In this document: piece after piece, positions 12,003 through 24,851 of the stretch | Position numbering within the stretch: the stretch's first letter is position 1 | Layout: each line of letters starts with the position of its first letter | Assembly: GCA_951217055.1 (NCBI GenBank) | Contig: OX578282.1 | Location: forward strand, 15,129,877 to 15,193,876 | DNA: 64,000 nucleotides | Direction of reading: 5' to 3' | From: Gerris lacustris | Lineage: Eukaryota; Arthropoda; Insecta; Hemiptera; Gerridae | The notes under the pieces: model-generated | Database searches by the model: none | Seen by the model: only the letters and a program-made list of their open reading frames with translations | Told to the model about the DNA's origin: nothing | Translations under genes and position numbers: made by a program

Positions 12003-12330
12003 GCTACGCTAAGGCAACCACATTTATTCCAATAAAAATAAATGCTTTTTTTAATTTGTTGGTCTTTTAAATAGATATAATACAATTAATCCTTTTACCT
12101 AAATACCTTAATACCTTTCGAGGCCCCCCTGGGGGGCCGCGGCCCCCCGGTTAAGAACCAATACAATCGAGAAATGTCCCTCTGACGCCGACGCACCTCG
12201 AAATGATTTGTTATTGCTACGCTAAGGCAACCACATTTATTCCAACAAAAACTACGCTAAGGCAACCACATTTATTCCAACAAAAACTACGCTAAGGCAA
12301 CCACATTTATTCCAATAAAAGTTAATATTT
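12003..12330. repeat. 35-bp tandem repeat and GC palindrome
   Basis: The unit CTACGCTAAGGCAACCACAT plus TTATTCCAACAAAAA occurs three times in tandem at 12216-12320 and once alone at 12005-12040. Between them lies a very GC-rich perfect palindrome, GGGGGGCCGCGGCCCCCC (12131-12148), followed by GGTTAAGAACCA. The last motif resembles the end of hAT-type elements, but I did not find a matching left end. Confidence 0.65.
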
Positions 12331-12509
12331 GTTTTGATTTGCGATCTTTAAATAGATATAACAACTTATTTAAATTAATTTAATTAGTTTTTACTTTTTT
12401 CTTGTAAGTATACAATTAATCACGTTCCCTTGAACCTAGTCTAATTATAATATATCTAATATTACGCTTATATACCCATTTTGTGTTCTCTCTTCCTGTC
12501 AATGTATGT

Positions 12510-12600
12510 ATATAGAGCAGTGGATAGCACGTTTGATTCATGATCAGAAGGACGAAGGTTCGCAACTCGCCTGGGTGGAAGATTTTTTTACAGATAAATC
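12510..12600 (+). repeat. tRNA-derived SINE head (fragment)
   Basis: The sequence GAGCAGTGGATAGCACG resembles a polymerase III A box. AAGGTTCGCAACTCG, 35-45 bases downstream, resembles a B box. The flanks do not pair as a tRNA acceptor stem, so this is a SINE-like fragment and not a functional tRNA gene. Confidence 0.5.
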
Positions 12601-13119
12601 TTTCACCAGGATTAGTCTCGAAACAACTTCCGTTTCATTACTTCCGTCACACAAATTTCATTACAATTAATCTGTAAAAATGTTGGAAACTTGGACGAGT
12701 CTCGAATCGCAAACTTCGTTACACGATGTCACTATGTGAAAAAATTCACTCTACCGCCGCCAAAGAAGTTTCACTTCAAAAAAATTTAAATAAACAAACC
12801 TCTGATAAGCAGTACTACAACTGAAACCGGTGAACTTCAACCACAGAGCTAATGAGAAACCCTAATGAAACCACAATCAATCCCCTCCATCCCTTGTACT
12901 AGGAAAAATTACAAACTCTCCCTTTTATATATGTTCCAAATCTTACCCTTCTCAATGATTCTTTTGTCCGAGATCCAGCTGCTCTCCGTTAAGAACGATT
13001 CCATGAATACTTTTTTCCAATCACCACTTTCGCTTTGATTAATCCTTCCCGCAATATTTCCGATAAGCTAAAAGCCAAGTGACCTAGGGAACTTGCTATT
13101 TACATTTTGTTATTTACCG

Positions 13120-13152
13120 AATGTCTCCGTTACTGAATGTAACGGAGACATT
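13120..13152. other. Perfect 14-bp hairpin
   Basis: The arms AATGTCTCCGTTAC and GTAACGGAGACATT are separated by five bases. A weak copy of the shared core (GGTGTTAATGAAATTTGG) follows at about 13245. The hairpin may be the end of an unclassified repeat. Confidence 0.6.
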
Positions 13153-13825
13153 GTGAAGAAAAGACCACTCCAAAGAATAAGTTTGACACTTCAGGGAACA
13201 TGTCAACATGTTTGCAAACGCCCATACTTTGAAAACTGCTTTTCTGGTGTTAATGAAATTTGGATGATACATCAAAGTTAGCCCACAAATGATGCCATGT
13301 TAGTTTGATCATTCATCATATTCCTTCAGGGCACATTTAGTTCTTCTCGTTTATGATTATCCTTTCTGTCTTTCTTATAACAACTTATTATGACACTCCA
13401 ATTCAATGGTGTTAAAATAAATGTATTTTGCATTTAAAATTCTTAACTTCTCAATTCTAATTCAGTTTAAACATAAGATTTTTAATTTGGCAGGCCCAAA
13501 CCTGTTTCGCCACGGAATATTGTTATTAATGAGATAATACGCGTAATCTTCGGATAGAAATAGGAGCGTCAGTGGATGCACGACAATTTGATGGAATCAG
13601 AGTATAAGCGATATCGCTCTGCGGTGAACTCTATAGACAGTCTTCCTTCACACCTCGTCTCCATCGCTTTTTTGGTATCCTATGATCCTATGATCTTCCA
13701 GCCTGACTGCATACCTCATTGTCTGTCTGTCTACCCTGTCTGACAGTGGCTCCACTGCAGACACGTTCTGATTGTTGGGTTCCTATTTCGATCTATCACT
13801 TGTCTTCGCTGTTATCCTCCTTAAG

Positions 13826-14237
13826 AGGGTGTAAATGAGCAACATTTTACGACAATAATGGCCGGACTGCATTTCTCATAATTTAGAAATATTGGCATTA
13901 CGTTCTTATGGCTAGGCAATATATCTGTAAACATTTTCCGCAATGTGTTGCCGCCATTATTGCCAGGTGACATGTAGCCAGATATGTCCCGGCAATATTC
14001 GGTCACGGTATAGCGCGAAACGCGTATAAACGTTGTACTTTATGATAACCACTCAATTGCCCTCTTGGAACTCAGGAGGAAACAAACATGGCCGGGCAAT
14101 TACATATTTTCACCCCCAGACCGATATCACCGGCAACACGAAGTAAGACAGTGGCAATTCGGACCAAATTGCTGGGCTATACAAAAATATTGTCAGCCAA
14201 TCATTGCCGTTAAATGTTGCTCTTTTACAGTCACCTT
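13826..14237. mobile_element. Inverted-repeat MITE, GC-richer than its flanks
   Basis: The left end GTGTAAATGAGCAACATTTT and the right end (reverse complement CTGTAAAAGAGCAACATTTA) are imperfect inverted repeats of about 35 bp. The interior is unusually rich in TTGCCGG/CCGGCAAT-like motifs in both orientations. No target duplication could be fixed and there is no coding sequence. Short open frames on both strands are by-products of the higher GC. Confidence 0.55.
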
Positions 14238-15551
14238 TATAGGCAGCGCATTTCTGAAGTCTGCACTCTTCTCCTTTCTGGCGGCGTGTGAACCCAGGAC
14301 TCACACCCATATGTAAGATTTGGATTTGCCACACAGAGTTATAAACTGCCATTGCTGTAGGGGCTTCCTTCTTAAGGGGACACTCTCGAGGAGACTACTC
14401 GAGAATCGGCCAACACGAGAGTGTGGAGACTATGTTCGTGTATGTTCGAATATTCGGGTCTTGTCTCTTCGAAATATCTGTCAAACAACTAATTTATATT
14501 ATTTACCCAACATAATCGAATTACAATTAAAAACACTATTTAGGTTTTAGGTTTTATCTACCCATTTTGAACCCCATGCAATAATTCTAACTATTATGCA
14601 GCCCTTTTCATTAATGTCTTAAGATAAAATATGATAATATTTTATATTATATATTATTTATGCTAAAGTATGATAATATTTTATATTATATATTATTTAT
14701 GCTAAAGTATGATAATATTTTATATTATTCGTGTGTAAAGTAGATTTAAATGCTAAATAATCATCTGTATGTTTTCATTCTGGTAATAAATAATGGTTTA
14801 AAAGTAAATAAAATTGTGTAAATTTGTTTGCGGTCGATCTCTGTATTGGATTTTGTCCAAAACCGCAATTTTATCCTCATTTAAGTTTTAATATCTATCT
14901 AGAATTAGAAGGTTGTTTTAGTTATTTGTTAAACTGCATAACTTTTATTTCTATAATTATAATCGTTTGAAATTTAAAAGTGTCGTTACATGTAAAAAGA
15001 GTTTGTCAGTTAATGGAGTAGTAGGTACTCACACTTTGTTATGCAATTACACCTGTCGATTTTATTTTTGTTTTGATATATATGTAATTAAATTTCCATT
15101 TATTAAAGATAGATATACATGATTTATGTAAATTAATCTATCTATTTAAAATTATTCAAATGTATTACATATTTTAAAATATACCTATATACTTTAAAAT
15201 GAGGAGATACATCATTGTGTGAAGACAAACTTAATCGATAATTTCAAGATCCAAAGTTATTTGTTTTCAACAGTGATTTCTTAGAACTTACTCAAAGTTT
15301 AAGACTAAGTGCAAAACTTTAACTTTTCTGTCAAAACACTTTAATTATTCACATGCACTGATGTTCTCGAAACTGGCCTCTTATTAAACATTAACTGTTG
15401 AGGTTGTTTGAATTTGATTTATTCATAGATTTTTTCTTCATTTAAAATAGGATTAAATTGTTGAAAACAACTCAATCAATATTTTATTTCAAATGTTATA
15501 CCTGTTTACAACGGATTGTTTGGAACTTACTCAAATTAAATTTTTAAAATT
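14238..15551. other. Non-coding stretch
   Basis: No exon is visible. It includes the 39-bp repeat at 14633-14729. The rest is AT-rich intronic or intergenic sequence. Confidence 0.35.
14633..14729. repeat. 39-bp AT tandem repeat, 2.5 units
   Basis: The unit begins GATAATATTTTATATTATAT and ends ATGCTAAAGTAT. It is repeated almost without change. Confidence 0.8.
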
Positions 15552-15996
15552 TCTGCCAATTAGTGTGGCCCATAGTTCCCTCGCGTCGTATTATTGTACG
15601 AATGAATGACCATATGAGTATAAAATAATTATGATCCCATTGGGAATTGAAAGTGTAGTTGATTGAACGAGTTCACGTGTATTTCTATTCAATAATAAAT
15701 GCGTACGCAGGCGATAAATTATTATGGGACCTTGTGGGCTACTTTCAGCAAACCATTCAAAGTCCTTTCTAAATTTAGGTATTAATAAAACAAAAAAAAT
15801 CGGTCCGAGACAACTCTGAACTAACTTTCTCATTATACTCTTGGTCACAGATCCCAGAAATTAATTATTTTTGATTTTTAACAAAATCATATTAATTTAT
15901 TTTTATCAATATCTCGGAAACTAGGTTTTTCTGGGGAAAATGGTATATATTACTAGCTTCGTGTTAAAATTGACTACATTCTAGAATGTTTTGGTA

Positions 15997-16045
15997 CTTA
16001 TTTACTTGGGTACATACCAATAAGTATGTACCCAAGTCAATAAGT
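15997..16045. other. Compound hairpin
   Basis: The inner arms ACTTGGGTACATAC and GTATGTACCCAAGT have a 6-base loop. Two-base bulges on each side separate them from outer arms ACTTAT and ATAAGT. The hairpin lies in the DNA that splits the family C copy. Confidence 0.7.
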
Positions 16046-16134
16046 TGTCATAGGGAAAGAGTTTACCTGGGTAAATACCATTTATATATTGAAAAATAAT
16101 ATGGGGAAATGAAATAATAGTATATTATGTTACA

Positions 16135-16640
16135 AGGCTGTGAAGTGAGTTTTTTCTTTACCGCGGCAATTACATTTACTGTCGAGCGAAGCGAGACAGT
16201 AAATATTGCCAAGGTAAAGAAAAAACACTTCAAAGTCGCGTAGCATATGCTATTTTTTCCGAGGTAGCAGACAAAGAAAAAACATTAAATATTAATCACT
16301 AATCAATATATAATAATAACAAATATTAGTACATACTTAAGACTTAAAAAAAGAAACCTTAAAATGAGGTTACACTATAAGAAAAGATAAACAAAACGCA
16401 TTGACATCTAGCGGATTTTTATCGTACTAGAAGCATTTCCACAAAGACTGCAGCACTACTAACGGAAGTTTTGACAACTACCCGCTGTAAAGAAAAAATC
16501 TTTTAGTGCCTAGGACGTAAAAGATTTTTTCTTTACAGCTAGGAGTAATGAAAAGATTTTTTAAGTCCACGTAATGAAAAAATGGATTTTAGCTATGTTT
16601 TTTAGGCTCTAAAGTTACTATTTCACAGCCTACCACGGAA
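16135..16640. mobile_element. Foldback element with GGCTGTGAA ends
   Basis: The left edge GGCTGTGAAGT and the right edge ATTTCACAGCC are inverted. Just inside the left edge is a large hairpin (about 16151-16225) with arms TTCTTTACC..GGCAAT and ATTGCC..GGTAAAGAA around GTCGAGCGAAGCGAGAC. Near the right, TAAAGAAAAAATCTTTTA-type arms repeat. No target duplication was resolved, and no protein is encoded. Confidence 0.5.
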
Positions 16641-17902
16641 AAAATAAATTAATAGACAAACTTAAAGGGGATGTTGAAAATCACTGGGGCTTTTGTGTGG
16701 GGTTAAGAAGGGGGAAGACAAGAAAAGAAAGAAGGATGTAGCCAAGTAAATAAGGCGTAATAGAGGTTAGGACCTAAAATTCATTTCTCGATCTCGCCTC
16801 GGGGTATGATTTTTATGAACATATATATGCCAAATTAAGTCAAAATCGGTTCAGTACTTTAGGCTCCACGCTTCTACACAGACGTTTTTTAAATTCACTA
16901 TTTTGGACTCAAGGGAGTCCAAAAACTCAAAACGTGCAAACCGATCTAAATCTCAAAATCGAATTTTTACTCCATCGCAATACTTTATGACTTACCATTC
17001 TCATCCAAATTTCATTGAAATCGGACGAGTGGTGTTTATTAATATGGTGGTTTGCTAAAATGTTAACGGACAGACCGAGAAGAGATCAAAAAAGTTCTGA
17101 AAATGACGTATTTTTTAATTGGGGGACATGATGTTTTGTTCATTCTCAATCAGAATGATCGCTGCTTCTATTACCTTTGATAAGCTCGGGACCAAAAATC
17201 TTATTATTATTACTATACAGCTGTGATACATTGATGTGTGATGTAGCTGAACTCCACGTAGTGTACGTGGTTAGTACTAAAAACGTCCCACATAAATACG
17301 GCTTCGACTGCTTGCCTCAGAATCCAATAAATGGTTCATCTTCCCCGTTCTTCTACTATTAAATTTCAAAATCACATTTAATTGACCATATTACTGATGA
17401 ATGTGTCAATTAAGGTCTGACGAGAAACATTTTCTTTTCTTTTTTTTTTTGGTTTAACTATAATTAATTATTTCGAATTTTCAGTATAATACAAATTTAA
17501 AAGCACTTAATTTATAAGTTAAAGTAAAGATTCAGACTTTACATCGTTATTCTTTTAGCGAGTTTTCGAAGAAAATTAAGCTATTGATTAGTTCAATTTT
17601 TTCTTCAAAACAAAAACAAAAACCACAACTTACCTGGTGGATGGTCGACCCTCAGGGTGGATTTGTAGTTATCGAAGACCGTGAAGCGGATAACGTGCTG
17701 GAACAGCATGCCTTAACGTTATATGACGAAACTAGTTGTTATTATATTAATTAAAAGACATTGACATCTACTAAAAAAAGCCTTTCTTCACAGCAAGGTT
17801 ACATAAATTGTGTAACAATACTTCATCCAGGATTCTTCTTCTACCTTGAAATTGACCCTGCAGGAATACATATGATATTGTATATACCAAAGAAGTTATA
17901 AT

Positions 17903-18099
17903 AAGGTGGAGATACACATGCCGTCAAATTGGGGAAGTAGCTTGCATGCCAAAAGAGGGTATTTGCCAGTAACTGGCATACTAAGGATTTTTATTAAGTT
18001 TTTATCTGCTTGCTTGCCAGCTACATGCCGTTTAACATAATACACGTGCAAGTAGCTGTTATGTTTTTGTGCAAACTACAGGCATGTGTATCTCCACCT
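17903..18099. mobile_element. Family D MITE, copy 2
   Basis: The ends AAGGTGGAGATACACATGCC and GGCATGTGTATCTCCACCT are an inverted repeat. The interior matches copy 1 block for block (GTCAAATTGGGGAAGTAGC, TTTTTATCTGCTTGC). Confidence 0.8.
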
Positions 18100-18524
18100 A
18101 TACTTTGATTTTCTCCATAGAAAGGATACCCAACTTTTTCCTGATCTATGTGATACTTTAGAAGAAAGAGTTCAAGGTGGAAGCAAACTCAGCTAAAAAT
18201 GACTGCCTTACATTTAGTTTGAGTATTGTGTTATAAGTTAATCTTTTAGTCCCCTTTGAATATATGGTCGGCTAAGTTCGTCGTAAAATTAAGCTGTTAG
18301 AAAATAAGACTTGTGAGCGGCCATGTCCTGTTCAGTTTGGCTGACAATGTTGATATTCATGATCTATAGTAAAAAATCAGTTAGTAGACTAAAAATCAAG
18401 TTTGGTTTTGAATAACTAGGTATATAACCTATCAAGTGACATACTAATATTAACTTGATTTTTTTTTGTCAACTAACTAATTTTTTACTTAGGATCATGA
18501 AAATCATTAACCCGCCAAATCATT

Positions 18525-18678
18525 AAGCCGTCAAATTGGGGAAGTAGCTTGCATGCCAAGGGATTTTATTAAGTTTTTATCTGCTTGCTTTCCAGCTACA
18601 GGCATGCCATTTAACAAATCCACGTGCAAGTAGCTGGCATGTTTTTGTTCAAGCTACAGGCATATGTGTATCTCCTGC
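18525..18678. mobile_element. Family D MITE, copy 3, internally deleted
   Basis: It keeps GCCGTCAAATTGGGGAAGT and the right end TGTGTATCTCC. It lacks about 45 bp that copies 1 and 2 have after the first CTTGCATGCCAA block. Confidence 0.75.
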
Positions 18679-20050
18679 TTTATAGCTTCATGTTAATCAT
18701 TCACTTTTATGTACGCTATCTCCTGGACCATTATTCCATTATTTCAATTTCCATGTTATTTTTGTTTTAACTGTAATACACTTAAAACATCTAAGAGAAA
18801 CCGGGTAGTATTGACCTGAGAACAAATGCAGATAAAAAATAGTCGTGGGTTTTCCTTAAAGTAAAGTCTATGTGTCTGATTCGAGAACCCTTTTTTTGTT
18901 TTTCGTCTATTTGTAATATATAGGTTATGAATTTCAGGTGGTTTTTTGCATGATTGTATTTGTAACCCCTAGTCCCTAGTTAGTGAGGTTAGTCCGTGAA
19001 GCGTATCGAGGTTCTAACCTTGACGCCTGCCTCGATATCTTCATAATAACTACTGTTTTACTCTAGACCTATGTCACCTTGGTTTTTTTCTGTGATATTC
19101 TTCTTTTAATGTCACCTCACATGGACACATCCTGCCAACAATTTAATTCTAAGTTGTCTGTTGTTTCAATTCTTTATTGTGTGACGTCCAAAGTTTGTTG
19201 TTTTGGATTTTATTTGCAAGCGGAGTTTTAACATCTTATTATAGATTGTATTAACCTATAGATTTCACATTGAGAGAAAATGAAATCATTTGTTTTTCTC
19301 GAGAGAAGTAATAGATTATGAAATGTTTACTTGGAGCTACTACGTGATTATTTTAATCCGATTGACAGCTATTTGTGTATTATTATAATGGAAGTAAACG
19401 TTAGTGGGGAACTTGTTTATCTTTTTCCCTTGAAGTATCAAATTATTGTTGTTTCTTTAGTTATTTTAGTCACTGATTCCCTCTGATTGTGGTTTAACCA
19501 ACTTTTTTTTTCTCTCCTACTTAAGTGGGGTTACCAAGTTCCAAATAATGAATTTTATCTCAATTTATTTTATCTGTACCTGTGAAATCTGGGGTTGAAG
19601 AAAGAGAACTTGGCTGAATTTGGTCTGATCCAGACTTCGTAAAATTGCCACGTTTCCTATTGTTTCCAATATTATCCAAAACGTATCTATTGTCCATTCT
19701 TTTGGACTTAGATCTTGTTGGTATTCTCTATACATAATTTTATGAACCCCTTAGTCAATATATTTTTATTTATCGTTTACTCGCTAAAGGTTTTGGCAGG
19801 GTTCTCGCGGTCGAAGTACACTTGGACGAAGTCAGCTTTGACTCTTTTTTGACGCTATTTGGATCTTGTTCTGGGTATCAAAATCAACTTGGGACATTCA
19901 AGTTGAGTTGGACGGACTTTAACTTTTTTTTACTAAGTAGACTTTGATGAAAACAAAAATGGCGCTGACATGTCAAATTGATAACGAACTGTCAAAAAAT
20001 GACAAAGATGTGAGGTTATGCTGGGTTTTGTTTACAAGAAGGTCATATAT
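18679..20050. other. Non-coding stretch
   Basis: No exon, tandem array or named repeat was found. AT-rich throughout. Confidence 0.35.
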
Positions 20051-20051
20051 C

Positions 20052-20487
20052 AGGTTTGTTCCAACCAAGCATTGTATACCGTCCGCGGGATCGTCACGGG
20101 CATGCGCAATGGATAAAAGCCGTTCCAAGCCGACTTGTGTCAGTGTTTCGTACCGTCCACGATACTGTTCCAACCCGGGCAGGGATCGTTTGCGAACCGT
20201 TCACTGTACGGTCCCTACGATCCTCTGACAATACCATGTACTGGTTTGTATGACATGCGCAGTTATGTCAATAGTCACAAATATCAACAGGAAGGCTCCC
20301 TAACTGTTAGGTTTCCTTGAATGTTTTTAATACAGTGCGAATTATAGTCCTAAACCCGTTCTAACCTGACATGATTTTATTACAGTTTAATATTAGCTCA
20401 TGCGTATGAAACCTGTCCTAAACGATTCCCGAACGATCCGTGGGACGATACAAAGGACGGTACAAATAAGAGGGTTGGAACAAACCT
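20052..20487. mobile_element. MITE with AGGTTTGTTCCAACC ends, long form
   Basis: The left end AGGTTTGTTCCAACC and the right end GGTTGGAACAAACCT are a perfect 15-bp inverted repeat. The interior is GC-richer than the flanks and has CGTCC/GGACG-like motifs on both strands and two ATGCGCA sites. Overlapping short open frames come from this composition. A 150-bp element with the same ends lies at 49007-49156. Confidence 0.75.
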
Positions 20488-21575
20488 ATTACCACTGTTT
20501 GAAACTGAATACAATTTAACTGGAAAGTTCTAGAAGAAAAAACATTTCACACAATCTGTTTAAACCTCTAATTTATAGTGTATGAAAGTTCCACTACTTG
20601 GACCAAATATACTTGGACAGGACAGTGTAAACCATACTTCAAAGTTCCTCAAACACTTGGACCAAGTGGATTTGATCAAAGTTGTGGCATTGGAGATGCT
20701 GAACTTAACATTCATTTCAACAGAAATAAAACCTTTATGTGTAATTAAACTTGAAATTACTTTCATAGAAATATAACTGTCTTGATACATCTAGATCTCG
20801 ATTTTGTAGTGAACTAGCAAGTTCTCCTTCTATAAAATAACAGCTGGTCTCTGAGCCGCCATTCTGGCGGCCAACGTCTAGCTATCTTAGCTGCTTCAGA
20901 TATTTCCTAAATACTAAAAAAATACGCGAATACCTCGCTCTAAAGTACTGTCATCTCTGTAACTAAGAAACCACCCTTAACAACTCGTATTTATGTGAGA
21001 TAAGGGATATTTTATTCTATCTATATAGGGGTTTAAGGCCCTTTTTCCAATATAATGGATTCAGGGCCGTTGGTTTTGATTACTTTTTCTTTCGCTACAA
21101 GCCCCGATTTCACAATTCCACTCTCTTAGAATTGGAATTTCTAAAACATTCCTTCTTTGAGGGTAATTATTTTGTCCTAAAAAAGAATCCTTTATTAAAA
21201 TTTTGATAAAGGAGGCAGTGGTTCTGCTGGAGTAGCTTTTCATATAGGAGCAGTAGTTTTGGGAATACTGAGAAAATAAGTGATTTTGCTTTTATATAAA
21301 TATATTATACACAATTTGTGAGAGACACCAAGGGATATATTATATTGTATAATAGCAAAAAGTAGTATTTTTGCTGATTTAAAAAACTAGATCTTTGGTT
21401 GACGTTACAAAATAGAGAACAGAGACCAGAGACCTTAGATTTCCTGGCAACTCTTATTTTATTGCTCTTTGTCTAAAGTCATTATCGAACCACTTAAATG
21501 GCACTTATCGCACTTAAGCACTTATCGAACCACAGTTCCCACTCACACCAAGGATATATCCTTATAGTTTTATTC
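20488..21575. other. Non-coding stretch
   Basis: At 20582-20776 both strands are open for about 60 codons. The segment contains CTTGGACCAA-type repeats and does not look like a known protein. Nothing else was recognised. Confidence 0.3.
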
Positions 21576-21626
21576 CACTACGGTGTGGGTTGGTAAGGGT
21601 CACCCTTACCGATCCACACCGTAGTG
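21576..21626. other. 51-nt hairpin with nearly perfect arms
   Basis: The arms are CACTACGGTGTGG and CCACACCGTAGTG (13 bp), then a three-base internal mismatch, then GGTAAGGGT and ACCCTTACC (9 bp) around a one-base centre. It stands alone in AT-rich DNA. It could be a compact foldback element. The loop is too small for a typical microRNA precursor. Confidence 0.75.
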
Positions 21627-22859
21627 AACTAGATACTAAAAGGGACAAACCTATAATCTACGCTTATAGTTATATTGGAAGATACATTTTTTTTTTTAAA
21701 TCTTTCTCCTGCTTTAATTATAATACATTTTTGTAATTTACAGGCATAGATTAGCATTAGTTTGAACTTGCCTATTTGTCTATACATTAATTATGTTGTA
21801 AGTAACAGCTGATAAGAGATTAATGTTTACTTCCGTGTTTATATAGCATTGCAGCTAAAATGAAATCCGTAGTCCTATTGTCAGTTTAATTTTGTCAAAA
21901 TAAGTAAGAAACATTTTTTCCTAACTTTACACATTTTCTCTGAATCCATTTAAGTTATATTATTTATTGTTATTGTATTATAATTTTTTACCTTTTTTTC
22001 TCTCAACATCTATTATATTTGTTAGTACGAGTATTTTGTGGGCAAATATACACTGTTGTAATATCTGTTTATTCAAAAACACAGCTTTATTATACGACTG
22101 ACAATACTGTGTTTACTCTTCACCAATAGAAGATGTTTTCATCTTTTACCCCTATTTCATAACACTTCGTGACTCAAATAATCACAAACAGAATCATAAT
22201 TTAATACTGTCAACATCTTTCTTATTTTTTTTGTTCTGTATTTTAACGTGGTTTTATAAATTATGATTCGTCTTGTTTTTACTTTTTTTTTTTAAAGCAA
22301 AAGTTGTTTTTCCAAATTAAATATTTCACGAGGAAAGTAAAAAGTTAAGCATTACTAATTTTCTATTCTGACTGTATTTTATGTTCTGACTGTTTCATGT
22401 TCTTAAAAACTCTTGCAAGTCTAAACTTTATCATTGGGTTTTCAAATAATCACGTTTTACTCTCTCTTGAAACATCCCTCGTAATAATTAATATTGTTAA
22501 AGAGATTGTTAGGGTTTTATGTTGTCGTAGATTTTAAGAGGAAAAAGGTTGTATTAAATAATTAAAATGTTGCAGAGGTTAGGGATCAAGCTGTCCCTAG
22601 AGTGTTTTAGGCTTTAGGAATGTAATTCTTGTCCCTTCGGACTTTTTCCTAATCCCAACCTTTTTTGTAATCTGTAATTAAATTGCATTTCTTTGCGTTT
22701 AGCTCGTAAATGTAACCTTTTTAATACCTGGCTTTTGTCTTTTTACTCTTCATTTTCATTTACTTTGGAATGACACTGAAGCTTTTAATTGTCCTGATTC
22801 TTTGTTGTTTTAGACAGTTAAAAACAATTTAATTTGTTTTTGGATGATGGTTTTTTTTT

Positions 22860-23352
22860 TACTTTCTCATACAAAGAGAAAGTATTTTTAGATTTTGATG
22901 GATTTACACGTTTTGAGTCCAAAAACGTTATTTTTTTTTTTTTAAAAATGTCTGTCTGTCGTCTGTGCACAATCGAGGAGCCTACTACTGGGCCGATTTT
23001 GATGAAATTTGGCATACTTGGAAAAAAAATCATACCCGGAGGCAAAATCGAGAAATGAGTTTTAGCTCTAAATTTGGGTGCGATATCCTCCAAAAACTCT
23101 GAAGAAACGTGAAAAAAAATTATTTCTCGAAAAGGGTTCAGACGATTTTTTTTTATTGAAAAATTCTAAAGTTTAGTCCATTTAAATACGACTCTAAAAT
23201 CTAACGATATAAGTCGTTTTCCCAGGAACAATCAAGTTTCCGAGGTATTGATGAAAATAAATCTGATTTTGATCTTATCGAAAACAAAATATTTCCGGAA
23301 TCTGGGACCGAGAGAGTATGAGAAAATTAGTCTGAGTGGTCTTGAACGGATT
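22860..23352 (+). repeat. Family C, shortened copy
   Basis: It has the starting palindrome (ACTTTCTCATACAAAGAG), the GTCTGTCTGTCGTCTGTGC tract, the GGGCCGATTTTGATG core and the end block GTCTGAGTGGTCTTG. It lacks the tRNA-like segment seen at 5660 and 29690. It is followed at once by a second copy in the same orientation. Confidence 0.75.
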
Positions 23353-23354
23353 TT

Positions 23355-23880
23355 TACTTTCTCATATAAAGAGAAAGTATTGTGATGGCACGAAAATTCG
23401 ATTTTGAGATTTTGATGGATTTACACGTTTTGAGGTACCCTGAGTCCAAAAAAGTGGTTTTTAAAAACTGTCTGTCTGTCGTCTGTGCAGACGCCTAGAG
23501 CCTAAACTACGGGGTCGATTTCGACGAAATTTGGCATATATGTTCAGAAAAATCATACCCCGCGGCGAACTCGAGAAATGAGTTTTAGCTCCAAATTTGG
23601 GGGGCGCTACCTCCCAAAAACTCTGAAAAAACGTGAAAAAAATTATATCTTGAAAGTTCCGACAATTTTGATTAAAAAATATTCTAAAATTTAGTCCATT
23701 TAAATACGAATCTAGCGATATAAGCCGTTATCCTAGGATCAATTAAGTTTCCGAGATATTGATGATAATAAATTTATAAATATATTATATATTTTGCTGA
23801 CAATCGAAAGCAAAACGTTTCTGCGATCTGGGATCGAGATTATTTGAGAAAGTTAGTCTGAGTGGTCTTTGACAGAATTT
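23355..23880 (+). repeat. Family C, second adjacent copy
   Basis: It begins within a few bases of the previous copy's end, with TACTTTCTCATATAAAGAG, and ends AGTCTGAGTGGTCTTTG. It carries CCCGCGGCGAACTCGAG where other copies have CCCGAGGCGAAATCGAG. It also lacks the tRNA-like segment. The head-to-tail pair suggests insertion into a preferred site or tandem duplication. Confidence 0.75.
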
Positions 23881-24850
23881 TTTATATTTATATTGCTATT
23901 CTTATAATACCGAGATTACCGGTGGATTAACAATATAATATTTACCTATTTTTCGGATAAGTGTAAATATCGCAAAACTTTCGTGTAAATTACTGTATTT
24001 TGTTTGAAAAGTAAAACACATAATGTTGGTTGAGTTAAGATGTCTTTCTACATAAGGTTTTAATGTGTTCTGTAAAGCAGTATATAATTGTCTCAGATTA
24101 TCTCTGCTTCCCAGGATAACTTTGTGAAACCCTTCATTGTTATACATTTATACTTTACAAATTCAGTGTGAATATATAAGATCATATTCGAATGTGTTAT
24201 TTGTACTAAAGGTTTTTGCAGTGGGATATTGAAAATAGGGAAAGACCATTTTGGTTTCCCCTTCTAAGAGTCTTGTCCCCTGATAAAATTGAATTATGCT
24301 CACCATAAAGCAATAAAGCCTGTGGTCGCCTGTGTTCCTTATAAAATAAAACTCCTGAATTCGTTTTTCTGTAATGAAATATGAAGCAATATTTAAGATA
24401 GAAAGGGAGAGAAAAAAATAACAAAAAATAAGTTTATAAGAAAAACGAAAAATGTTTTATCATATAAAACCAATCGCAGTAAATAATATCTTCTGTCTAA
24501 GAATAATGTAAAACTTTTTTTTTAGCGCAATGAAATAAGGTTGCCAAAAGTTTTTAATTGTGCTTACTTCAGCAATAAAAAAAAAATATAGTACCTAATA
24601 TAAATCGCATTGAATTATATCTATTGATATCGAGCAGTTATGTATATAGACATAGATAGTTACTTGTTACTCGTGAAATAACATAAATAAAATAACACTT
24701 GTATTGTATTGTCTTGTTTAATTCGCAATTAATGATGTATTACTTTAATTATAAATATTGTTATACGATTCAATTAATACAATTAGCGTCATTGTACTCG
24801 TATCATATATATTTGTGCTTTGCTAATATGGAAACTAGATTATTTTTGAG
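23881..24850. other. Non-coding stretch
   Basis: AT-rich sequence with two open frames of about 75-80 codons on the minus strand that show no recognisable protein features. I found no splice pattern that links them. Confidence 0.3.
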
Positions 24851-24851
24851 A

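Larger units (their letters stand above)
15792..16990 (-). repeat. Family C reverse copy, interrupted
   Basis: The reversed end CGGTCCGAGACAACTC lies at 15802. The block CTCGATCTCGCCTCGGGG and the core AAATTAAGTCAAAATCGG lie at 16790-16850, and the reversed start (GCAATACTTTATGA) ends at 16990. About 800 bp of foreign sequence separates the two parts. Confidence 0.6.
15552..17192 (-). repeat. Family A reverse copy, split by a nested family C copy
   Basis: It starts with the reversed tail (CTGCCAATTAGTGTGGC) and ends with the reversed head (GCTTCTATTACC, AAGCTCGGG). Between the two halves lies a reverse family C copy (15792-16990), which is itself split by further insertions (about 15965-16765). 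This gives at least three nesting levels: A first, then C, then the inner hairpin elements. Confidence 0.65.
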
